Source: Usnea hakonensis (lineage: Eukaryota; Ascomycota; Lecanoromycetes; Lecanorales; Parmeliaceae). From it: a DNA stretch of 64,000 nucleotides. The stretch lies in NCBI GenBank assembly GCA_013423325.1, contig BLJB01000009.1:124001-188000 (forward strand), given 5' to 3'. Position numbers and translations under genes: made by a program. Under the pieces are notes generated by a model, which was not told the DNA's origin, searched no databases, and was given only the letters and a program-made list of their open reading frames with translations. Shown here in pieces: positions 10,961 through 20,909 of the stretch (position 1 is its first letter; each line of letters starts with the position of its first letter).

Positions 10961-12491
10961 TCAACGTTTTCCGTCAGACCTACGGCTATGGCCGCCCGAC
11001 TTGCGTACCTTAGCAGGATCCTGGTCGCTCCCTTCGAAGGCACCTCTGAGTAGATCGTATGATGCCGAGGGTCGAGGCTTAGGCTGCAGGATACGACCAT
11101 GGGGATCGTAGATGTTGCCATTTTTGATCGCCATCCCAGATTCGAGCGTCCTGTCCGGCGGTTGTGAGCCTCTGTGCCCACCATAGCCATCAATAGTGGA
11201 ATTCAGCCTCGGAAGTTCGCTGTTGGCATGCTGATTGGACCGGATTGAGGACATTGAATCGGCGGTATAACCGTGCATGTGACTTGTAGTCGAGACACCC
11301 ACCGAGTGGAAGCCCAAAGAATTTTCACCAGATCCGCTCGGCGACCTATGGGTAATGGGAGTGTAGCTGAACGTCGAGTTTTCCTGTGTTTCGCTAGGCG
11401 ACGACGAGGAAGTGCTACTGCCCTGGCCGGTGGCGCTAGTTGCATCTTGGGACGCCGAGCTGACTGACCTTTGGCTTGTGGCTGTTTCAAGATGCTGTTG
11501 GTACAAGCCAGCAGTTCCATCGCCAGCCTGTATAGATCCATTACTGCTGTCGAATGAAGGTTGGCTCATTGGGTAAGGAAGCTTCCTGTTGCCACCATGA
11601 GCTGGCAAATGCGAGACGAGCGGAGACAAACCAGGGAATATCGACGATCCTTCTGCCGCCACGTTTGGGACAGAGGTGCCCGTAGATGTCATGTAAGAGA
11701 CAGTCGAAGTCTCATATCTCGAAGGGTCTCGATCGTACAGCAAACCATGGGAGTTTGGTCTTCCATGTGAAGATAAGGAATGCCACTGCTGAGGGTATTC
11801 GAGGGCGGAATAGCTCGGTGTAGGTCCTTGAAGGGGCCTCTGCACGTCATAAGAACCATTGAAGCTCGTCTGGTAGTTGTTATTTGGAGGGCGGGTCTGC
11901 GCAGCCGAGTATAGCCCCCTAAGAATGTCAACGAGCGATTCGAATCCCCAAGGATTGACTTACCCTGGGCCAGCGTAAGGAGTGGTGCCATGCTGGGGAC
12001 TATTGGTAAAAGCGTAGTGGCTTGGATCTGTTGTGCCGATGGTCATGTAGTTCGCTGGGGCAGGTGGTGTATATGGCCAATCTGAATCGCCAGCGAGCTG
12101 CAATTGGACATCCTCTATATTACGAGAATTTACCTGGCGCAATCACGTATCAATCAAAGGATCTGAGTGGTTGATATTGGTCGTCCTCACCCTCAAATAG
12201 TGGCAGGAGGCTTTTGACACCCCGGCTGCCTGACAAGCTTCGCAGCCGTTGCCGTCATGGTTATCACCGGTACATTTGATCTTCCTTTTGCGGCAACGTG
12301 CACACTGTTCAGCGAGAGTTAGCCATCTTTGCGAATTCAAGCTGTCTGTGTTGCCTTGAAGTACGTACGGCAACACTGTTCCGCTTCCTCGCCTTCTTTT
12401 CCTCTTGTGGAGACCTAGACCCATCACTCTCATTCCCCTCCGGGTAAGGTCTTGTACTACCACGATAGGCAAGCGATCTTGGCTGAGCCAT
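10961..12491 (-). CDS. Zn2Cys6 transcription factor
   Basis: Fungal binuclear zinc cluster DNA-binding protein of about 454 aa. Exons 12369-12491, 12191-12304, 11964-12133 and 10961-11918 join in consistent phase. The zinc cluster begins exactly at the second exon: CARCRKRKIKC, followed by spacing that gives C-x2-C-x6-C-x9-C-x2-C-x8-C. A basic stretch (EEKKARKRNS) precedes it. The remainder is Ser/Gln/Pro-rich and apparently disordered (many SSS, GSS, PPAP segments), and I do not see the fungal_trans middle domain. The 3' end is uncertain: a competing frame ending at 10900 would need a very short intron of about 30 nt. The targets cannot be inferred. It is preceded by a 2.9 kb gene-poor region, consistent with a heavily regulated promoter. 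Confidence 0.85.
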
Positions 12492-15379
12492 GACTTCGTT
12501 TGGACGGCGGTAGGTCTTAATTTCTCGGGCAATTCCGTGGTAAGCACGGATGATTACCTTATACCCTTAAAACTGGGCTCGAACCGGAGTAAATGGGCAG
12601 TGGTGTCAAGCTTCGTATTGAAAGGCGAGAGGCTGCTAGTAAAGGACAGTCCTTCAGGTTTGGTTTGACGCCCTCTGTGCGGATTTCTTCCCTCGGCGGA
12701 TTTGGAATGATTTGCTGGAGGGGATGAATCGTTGTAAAGATAGTGAGCTATATGAGGAGAGAAAATTGGGAATGAAGTCTTCCTATAAGTAATGTAAGGG
12801 AGATTTAGACTGCGAAGAAGCAAGACTGCTACAATCACTCTGCTGCAGGACGACGGATTGGTATTCAGGTCAACACATAAGTGAGATGACCTGTCGACTG
12901 ATCCTTTAGAGGTAGGTTGAAGGTGTCGACCAGCAAAAGCTTAGCAGCTTCAGCTTTGTGCCTTAGACACGATTCATCGGGGGTGGGTCCAAGGTTAGCG
13001 GTAGCTTGCAGCGAGTGACATACAGGTTACGGGAGCGAGCACCGATTCTCTGCAAGATTTAATCGGATCTTCAGCTTCCGGTAGACGCTTCGGCCGCAAA
13101 GTAAATTATGGGCATCAAATATAAGTCCATGACACTTTACTCGGAGGAAGCTAACCTCGCTTGATGCCAGAGGCACAACGCCAGAGAATAAGAACAGCCA
13201 ATGCTTGGATGATCTCCGTCCTTACTTCCGAAAATATTATTTACGGATCGGCACGATCGAGGCAAATTAACTATCCATACATGGCTGCTGCAGTGTGAGT
13301 AGGATTACCTCTCACAAGTAGCATTTAATCGCCTACCGCAGAATCTCGTTTTATTTTGTGATAGGTGGGCTGTAATTTGGGGCGGGGGGGAGGGTCATGT
13401 CTGCGGTGAAACTGTACACTGTCTGGTTGCTTTGAAGGGTTTCACTGTTTGTTGGCCGTGGTAGGGCTCCTAGGCAAACTGCCTTGATCCGATTCGGCCG
13501 CCCCCACCCTGATTGTCTTCGCAGGTGATGCTATGCTAAGCATCCGTTCAATTATTTGAGTAAGGCACCTACCTACCTTAGTAACCTTAGGTACCTTACT
13601 GGAAAATCTTACTCTAGGCTGAGCATGTCTCGCGGTGTGTGACTTGTGAGGACCGTATGCTGGTAAATTGAGTAAATCCCCTACCCGTGCCAAAACCAGG
13701 CTCTATCTTGGGCAGCAAACCGAAAACAAGCTTACTGGCAGCCTCGCATGCGTCGGCTAAAGTACGCTTACTGTGCCCAGAAATTGGTATTCATACCCAC
13801 CATATCTTTTGCTTTTCGGTACTACCTTATCCTTACGAACCCATAGCAGCTCAAAGCCGCTGTAGGAACTTCTCCGCGGAAGTTATTCTGGAGCGAGTAC
13901 GGGAGTCCAAGATTGGAAGTAATGGGTGTCGTTGAGGTTATTCTAGCGGAACATGACCGAAGCTGATCCATTGGCTGAACAGACGGGCAGAATAACAGCC
14001 TCGCGGCTTTGTATTGCGGATATGTAACATGACGAAAACGAAATTGGAGCCAGCTGAGGTCTCCCGCTTTGAGAAATTATTTCCTGCACCCCTTTTGAAC
14101 GCGGACCTGCCCGCAATGCTCTTGAGCGGCCTTACTCAAGGTATCGAGTTTTCAAAACCTCCGGTGTCTGGCGTCTGATGAGCAAGGTATCCAATTTTAG
14201 TACAATATCATATTGAATTAAAGCATTGGAGACGCGAAAGACGTTTGAAATAGCCGCAGAAATGTGATGGCGGAAGGCGTTATCGACTAGGGCCAAAAAA
14301 TGCCAGGTCAGCAATTTAGTATCTATTTTGGGCTGGAGGCATGTGATTTGTTTTGATTTGTTTTGATTTGATTTGATTTGATTGGCATTTAGGTAGCAGG
14401 TAATGGCTAGAAAACTTGTAGTCAGTCCCAACGTGAAGAAGGCAGGACGGGATCCAACGAATTAGTTACTTCGGTACACCGCACGGATAGCTGCAGAGGG
14501 AAGATGCCTTTCCCCTGCAGCTGAGTGCCGCTTCAGGCACGTAGAATTTGCTTTGGTAGGAATGCTTTCGTAGAAGCAGGCATGTAGGTGTCAGCAGTTG
14601 TTTGCACGCTCACAGGTCCTGAAACAACTTGCCCAGCGCTCGTTCACCCCCTTAATAATTGCCAGCTAAACAACCAGTATTGCGGTGAGAGATGTAGGCT
14701 TCAGTACTAGACGCTCAGGATACAAGTGACTGGAACCCCTGCTGGCATTACTGTTGTGTGTTAGAACGTATCTGCTAAGCCCCTTCTTTTCGAACGCCCT
14801 GAATTTGAGATTCAGAAAGAATGATCAATCGTCAAGCAATTAAACAGGCCTTTGATTTTAAGCATCGGTATCATCGCAAGAGCTAAGAGACCATCTATAG
14901 ACGTCTTCGAACAATGTTAAGAAAAGCCTCGGTAGAAAAGCTGAGGTTGATTGACGGACTTAGCCTTTCTTCCGGGCTTCAGGTACTCTAGACGCCAATT
15001 TAGCGTGCTAATTGGCAACCGGGCCCTTGTAGAAATGTGAGAGTAAGCCTGATGCAAAGAGAAATCTGCATGGCAAAAACCGTAGACTATAAATGACTGT
15101 GACATGGATATGGGACTTCTTCCCATGATAAGCCTTTCCTTGTTGTGAAGTCTGGCTGTCAAGATTGAAAAAATACCTTAAGTTTCAAACTTGGCGGTGC
15201 TGGCGGGATCTAGGCTTCTACCTTATTTATCTTACTACTTTAGGTACCTACCTAGGTACGAGTACGTTTAGGCGCGATGCCCCCCAGGTCTTGGCGGCGA
15301 TCTCACCAATACGAGATACCAAGACGGTCGTGAGACAATCAAAACCCTTATCTTCCATTCGCCGTGACGGCTCACTATC
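12492..15379. other. 2.9 kb gene-poor intergenic region
   Basis: Separates the divergent Zn2Cys6 gene and the PPIL4-like RRM gene. I see no convincing ORF, tRNA or rRNA. It contains a (TTTGAT)-type simple repeat near 14346-14384 and two patches of overlapping ACCTA/TAGGT palindromes near 13560-13600 and 15238-15262, the second about 120 nt upstream of the RRM gene's start. Scattered frames of 80-100 codons (13687-13935, 14132-14431, 14917-15162) have no recognisable features. Confidence 0.6.
14346..14384. repeat. TTTGAT-type simple repeat
   Basis: Tandem runs of a TTTGATTTG/TTTGAT unit, about 6 copies, visible directly. It is intergenic, with no associated element. Confidence 0.8.
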
Positions 15380-16312
15380 ATGTCTGCGCAAGATGACAAA
15401 ATGTCGGCCCAAGAGACTGAGAATCGAAGAGATCTCAAAATTGACGAGAACGGGGAAGCGGACGAGAATTTGGGGGAGATCGATGAAGAGGCAGAGAACG
15501 CGCGAGAGAAAATACGGCGCGAAAGAGAAGCTAGAGCGCAAGCTCTGACCTTGGAGATTGTGGGCGATCTACCTTATGCCGAGGTCAAACCCCCAGAAAA
15601 TGTCCTCTTTGTATGCAAGCTCAATCCTGTCACAGAAGGTCAGAGCGTCGATCCTGCGACCTTTACAAGATTGTGGCTAACGGGAGCTACTCAACAGACG
15701 ACGATCTGGATACGATATTTAGTCGCTTCGGTCCCATCGTGTCTTGCGAAGTCATCCGAGACAAGCGTACAAAAGATAGCCTGCAATATGCATTCATTGA
15801 ATTTGAGAATCAGAAGGACTGCGAGCAAGCGTATTTCAAGATGCAAGGAGTCCTGATTGATGATCACCGCATCCATGTCGATTTCTCACAGAGCGCATGT
15901 AGCCTCCAACCCTCCCCATACTAGCTATTGCTGACAGGATCTACAGGTATCGCGGCTTTCAGACAAATGGCGAACCGCCACAAATTCCAAACGAGCGCAA
16001 CACGGAGGGGGCTTTGGTGGTATTGCAGGTCTTGAGAAGAAGCGACAATTCAGGGCTATAGATAGGAAAGCTGACGAGGACCGCAAACGCTCTAATGGAT
16101 ACGCTATGGTGATTGACAAGGACGCAATACGCCACGACCGAGACGCGGAATTCGATCGACGAGACCGACCGCGCAAGTATTCACGAAGTCGGAGTCCTAG
16201 AAGCCACAATCGGTATCGCGAGCATATACCTTCAGGAGATTTGCGAAGAAGGAGAGAGAGAAGTAGGGATCATCGGCGAGATGATTATGAGGACCGCAGT
16301 AGCAGACGGTAA
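15380..16312 (+). CDS. PPIL4/Cyp6-type RRM + RS protein lacking the PPIase domain
   Basis: Exons 15380-15638, 15698-15894 and 15947-16312 encode 273 aa. The order is an acidic/charged N-terminus, the family linker REREARAQALTLEIVGDLPY, the block PPENVLFVCKLNPVT, a full RRM (DLDTIFSRFGPIVSCEVIRD, DSLQYAFIEFEN, IHVDFSQS), then LSDKWRTATNSKR, GGFGGIAGLEKKRQFRA and an Arg/Ser/Asp-rich tail. These blocks match the C-terminal two thirds of PPIL4/fission yeast Cyp6, a spliceosome-associated cyclophilin. In that family a cyclophilin domain of about 160 aa precedes the linker. Here the ORF starts just before the linker and nothing cyclophilin-like is visible upstream. The second intron appears to be GC-AG (donor at 15895), the only choice that keeps SQS|VSRLSDKW in frame. 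Function is probably in pre-mRNA processing, without isomerase activity. Confidence 0.85.
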
Positions 16313-16709
16313 TTGCAAGGAATGGTGAAGCCTCGGAGAGACAAGCTTTCTCGTACAATCACGATATCATGAAGATAATGTGTTATTGGCCTCCAGAAGG
16401 TGTGGTGGACTGTTAGATATCGCGAGGTTTGAGGTTCAACCTAGTAAGACCGTTTATATGAATCTTGACTAGACTCCAGTAAGATTACGCTGCAAGGCCA
16501 CTGAAGATTGATTGCACACATATCCATGTCTTGCATCACTTTTCGATTGTTCTTGCTGTCTGCATTCGGCTAAAACGTAGGGCAAAGGGTCTTGGCATGC
16601 GGGCATCGTAAACAAACCCCGCCATTCCACCATCTTCTCTTATTCCCAATGCACAACCCCTCAGACTCTCATTTGACAGGGGCAATAACCACTTAAGTCT
16701 CCCCAAAAA
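16313..16709. other. Intergenic: RRM gene 3' end / UAP1 promoter
   Basis: About 400 nt with no gene. The part next to UAP1 (16615-16705) is pyrimidine-rich, typical of a fungal core promoter and leader. Confidence 0.5.
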
Positions 16710-18359
16710 ATGACCTCAACAATGAACAAAATCCTTGAAAAGCTCAACCTGTCTTCCAAAGACGAGGGGGTTCCGGCAAAAGAGCCCACTACGGAGGACA
16801 TTGACAAACTACAGGAACGCTACGAAAAAGCAGGTCAAGAGCAAGTACTAAATTTCTACGATGAGCTCAATATCGCCGAGAAAGCGAGCCTTTTCGAGCG
16901 TCTCTCTTCTATTGATCCCGACTATATCAACGAGATCACTCAGAAAGCACTGAAACCTCAGGAGTCTGGAAAGGAAAACCAAACTAAGCTCGAGCCTCTG
17001 CCAGAAGAAGCAACCGCCTCAATACTTGATTCAAAATCAGAAGACATCGAGTCGTGGTATAATTCTGGCTTGGATTTGGTAGCTGAAGGGCAGGTTGCTG
17101 TGGTGTTGATGGCTGGTGGACAAGGCACACGATTGGGTAGCTCCGATCCCAAAGGATGCTTCAATATTGGCTTACCCAGTGGAAAGTCTCTATTTCAGAT
17201 ACAGGCAGAGAGAATATGGAAGGTCCAGCAGCTAGCGCAAAAGAAAAGTGGGAAGAAAGACATCGTCATACCTTGGTATGTGATGACCAGTGGACCTACC
17301 AGAGCGCCAACGGAGAAATTCTTCGAGGAACACTCATATTTCGGATTGGGAAAGGACGACGTGATCATTTTCGAGCAAGGGGTCCTTCCATGTATTTCCA
17401 ATGAGGGAAAAATACTCTTAGAAAGCAAGTCGAAGGTATACGCCAACCATGACAGGACAAGGGCACCCAGATTGACGTCAATTCACAGGTAGCTGTCGCT
17501 CCCGATGGTAATGGTGGCATCTACCAGGCACTATTGACCTCCAATGTTCGAACTGATATGCGGAAACGAGGAGTCCAACACATCCACGCCTACTGTGTGG
17601 ACAATTGCCTGGTGAAAGTGGCTGACCCAGTGTTCCTGGGCTTCTCTGCATCCAAAGATGTGGACATCGCCACCAAAGTGGTTCGAAAGCGAAGTGCGAA
17701 AGAATCAGTCGGTCTGATATTACTCAAGAACGGGAAACCAGATGTAGTAGAGTACTCTGAGATCAACACCGCTACTGCAGAGGCCAAAGATCCAAAGCAA
17801 CCCGAAATTCTTAAATTCCGAGCAGCAAACATCGTCAATCATTACTACTCTTTCCGTTTTCTGGAGACCATTGAAGAATGGGTGCACGAGCTTCCCCATC
17901 ATGTGGCTCGAAAGAAGATACCCTACCTTAACACGGAAAATGGAGAACAAGTGAAGCCAGAAAAGCCGAATGGTATCAAATTGGAACAATTTGTCTTTGA
18001 CGTTTTTCCAATGCTTGATCTAAAGAAGTTTGCATCAATGGAGGTCAGGCGAGAGGATGAGTTTTCGCCCCTAAAGAATGCCAAAGGCACGGGGGAGGAT
18101 GATCCAGATACAAGCAAGAAAGACATATTGGACCAAGGCAAGAGGTGGATTGATGCAGTTGGTGGGACCGTGGTGAGTGAAAGTGGGGCTGATGAGGCTG
18201 GGGTAGAAGTTTCGCCTCTGATTAGCTATGTATGCCAATGCTCCGCTCTCTTGATCTTGCAGTAACTGACGATCTCAACAGGGTGGTGAGGGTCTCCATT
18301 TTCTGAAAGATCGAACAATCAAAGCTCCTGCCGTTATTGAGAAGGAGCCTTCGGAGTGA
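16710..18359 (+). CDS. UAP1: UDP-N-acetylglucosamine pyrophosphorylase
   Basis: Cytosolic enzyme that makes UDP-GlcNAc from GlcNAc-1-phosphate and UTP, feeding chitin, N-glycan and GPI synthesis. Exons 16710-17435, 17489-18229 and 18282-18359 give 514 aa in phase 0. The uridyltransferase loop VVLMAGGQGTRLGSSDPKG is intact, followed by IPWYVMTSGPT, GVLPCI, VAPDGNGGIYQAL and the HAYCVDNCLVKVADP block. The C-terminus is completed by a 26-codon exon (GGEGLHFLKDRTIKAP). The start MTSTMNKILEKL is the first ATG; a second Met four codons on is possible. Length is slightly above the yeast enzyme's (477 aa). Confidence 0.95.
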
Positions 18360-19165
18360 TGGAGATGAATGCACAACGATTCTACCTCTGGAGGATGGGG
18401 AAAAGTAAACGAAGGTGTACGTTAGAATGACGGGAATATTGTCAGAGAAGTTAATTAACAACATTCGGGACTGAATGCTTGAAAGCTGTCGACACTATAA
18501 GACTAGTCAGACGGTTGTCATACTACTTTATAATGCTAGGTCACTGCGCTGAAAGGTTTGAATACGTATCGCTCGGCTATCCATTAGCAAAAGCATTACT
18601 TTACAGATGTTATTATTATTCCATCCCCACAATTCGGCCTGCCCACGATCCCGCATCAAGTAAAGCGTAGATTCGAATTTACCCGAGACCGGTTGGGACT
18701 TCTGTAGAGTTTCGTTAACCTCCCTTCTTCCGACTTTCTGTATCGTCAGGAAACACAGTTGCATCGGAGGGCTGAAGGTACATAGAGAGCTGTGATTTGG
18801 GAGGAAGGAAGCGCTGTGCGGTTGAGGGAAGGAGATCAAAGGTCACAAGGTATGCTTGTGAAGGAGCAATGCGACTATCAACCCAAGTGACACAGAGTAA
18901 AGAGTATTGGACTCAGACGCTGACTGTTTGCGCTGGCTGCACTAGGGAATATCTTTTGCAGGTTGGACTACAAGGTACCAAACATTTCCTCCACATATCG
19001 GCAACCTCTACCCATTCACCCGTTCTTACCTGACCCCACCTACGTACATCACCACCCAACATCACCTTCATAATGGACCCAATACCATGGCAATGTGGTA
19101 ATCGTCAGTATAGCATCAGGCTTTCTGATACCGGTGTCGCAGGGCTGCAAGAGTCACCATTGGAC
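18360..19165. other. Intergenic: UAP1 3' end / Gis2 promoter
   Basis: About 800 nt without a supported gene. An in-frame upstream ATG at 19073 (MDPIPWQC...) could extend the zinc-knuckle protein. A GTAATC...GCAG segment (about 19098-19140) between the two ATGs could be a leader intron that keeps that frame open. Confidence 0.5.
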
Positions 19166-20175
19166 ATGTCTTCTCTATCGCGCAGAGCTTGCTACAAATG
19201 CGGGAACGTTGGACATTACGCTGGTCAGCTACATTACTTAAAGGCGGAGCAGGCCTGCAGACTGATATCATACAGAAGTATGTTCGTCATCAGAACGGCT
19301 GTGTTACAATTGTAGAATTCTTCGCTTCCTTGATGCTTCATGGTGCGCTAACTCTTCCTACAGGCAAACAGCCTGGTATGCATCTAGCACCCCACGATGT
19401 AACCTTAAGAAAATTCGAGCGCATCTAACCGCCATAGCAGGGCATGAGTCAAATGGCTGCCCACACCCTCGCACCACCGAAAGTAAGTCAACACCCCTTA
19501 CAGAGATCTCTAGGATGGTTACGCTGACCGTTGCGAAGCTAAGCAATGTTACCATTGTCAGGGTCTTGGGCATGTCCAAGCGGACTGCCCAACTCTGCGC
19601 ATAAGCGGTGCCGGCACCGGAGGTGGACGTTGCTATTCTTGTGGCCAACCGGGTCATCTAGCGGTACGTTTTCTTGCATTTCGAATCCCGTCGTTCTCGC
19701 TGACGGTAATCCACAGCGATCTTGCCCAAATGCAGGTTTTCAATCCGGACCTGCATATGGTGCTGGGCGCGGAACAATTCCTGCTCGTGGTGGAATAGCT
19801 GGCGGCTTTAGAGGAGGCTTTGCGGGAGTGGCTAGCGGTCCACGCCCTGCAACATGCTACAAATGTGGTGGCCCGAACCACTATGCTCGTGACTGTCAGG
19901 CGCAGGCCATGAAGTGCTATGCATGCGGAAAGCTGGTAAGTCAACTCCGGAAGATAATGCGTGCTTGTCAATCTTAATCTATTCAGGGCCACATTTCCCG
20001 TGATTGCACAGCCCCCAATGGAGGTCCCCTGAACTCTGCAGGCAAGGTCTGCTACAAGTGTGGTCAAGCAGGGCATATCTCACGGGATTGCACAGCCGCC
20101 GAGACGAATGGTCAGATTCCTATTGATGGCGCTGTCGATCAAATGCAGCCAGCACCCACCACGGCTGTCGCCTAA
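19166..20175 (+). CDS. GIS2: Gis2/CNBP-like protein, seven CCHC zinc knuckles
   Basis: Cytoplasmic single-stranded nucleic-acid-binding protein related to yeast Gis2, fission yeast Byr3 and animal CNBP, linked to translation and mRNP granules. Seven exons (19166-19223, 19276-19311, 19364-19375, 19441-19482, 19539-19663, 19717-19935, 19987-20175) give 226 aa. They carry seven C-x2-C-x4-H-x4-C knuckles: CYKCGNVGHYAEVC, CYNCKQPGHESNGC, CYHCQGLGHVQADC, CYSCGQPGHLARSC, CYKCGGPNHYARDC, CYACGKLGHISRDC and CYKCGQAGHISRDC. An RGG-like Gly/Arg-rich linker (GAGRGTIPARGG, GGFRGGF) sits between knuckles 4 and 5, as in Gis2. Exon 3 is only 12 nt and encodes the core of knuckle 2. The start at MSSLSRRACYKCG matches the family; 19073 is an alternative. 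Confidence 0.92.
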
Positions 20176-20909
20176 TTCCACGAACTGCCATGCCACTGAT
20201 TTGATCTGCTTTCTGTACTATGACCATACGCACGCTCGTTCAATGTTGCTTGCAAAAACTCTCATTCATCCTTATTTACACCCAATGTTGACGAAATTCT
20301 AAAAAGCGAGATACCATTCATCTACTGCATTCCGGCATAGTCGAAGACGTAACTAATGGCGTCATCCGTGTACTCTAATCATCTTTCTTCTGCTGGTGCA
20401 TCGCGAAAGAGAAGAGATGGATGGACTTGGAGGAGCGAAGGAAGACGGATGGTAAGCGCAAGGACGAGCGCGGCCAGGACAAAGAACGAAGGGCAGGATG
20501 AAGTGTTGATGATAATGATGGCGAAGGGGTTTGCTCAGTCGAGTCGGTACCTGGCTTTACTATCATTCCCTAGAGACTAGAACAAGACCTCAAAGTCAAT
20601 GTTGGTTAGGCACAGGGTTTTCTTCCATTGACAATGCGGCATCTCTCTCTCGAAAAATACTGAGTAATATGTCAACCTTTTGTTTTTGAAGTAAGGAAAC
20701 ACTCTGACATGGCGGCGGTGAGACGTGGTATTTGGATCTTGAAAGCGCCAAGACTTGGAGAGTATCTTCATAGCTCGACATCGCACAAATCTCATCCAAA
20801 TCCTGCGCAACCAGAATCATGCACTTCCATCCACTTTCACCTTTGCAACGTCCATCTTGACCCTTCACTTTCAGGCTAGAAACAGAATCTTAAAAGGGGA
20901 CACCTCACG
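20176..20909. other. Intergenic: Gis2 3' end / DMC1 promoter
   Basis: About 730 nt with only short, unrecognisable frames on both strands. It contains the DMC1 promoter. I could not identify a specific meiotic control element by eye. Confidence 0.5.

Noticed and set aside
12570..12610. tRNA-like GGGCTCGAACC (TPsiC arm on the minus strand)
   Set aside because: No flanking stem pairs and no matching acceptor or anticodon arms.
15165..15548. Frame upstream of and overlapping the RRM gene, considered as a missing cyclophilin exon
   Set aside because: Translation shows no cyclophilin motif and is the wrong frame for the RRM exon.
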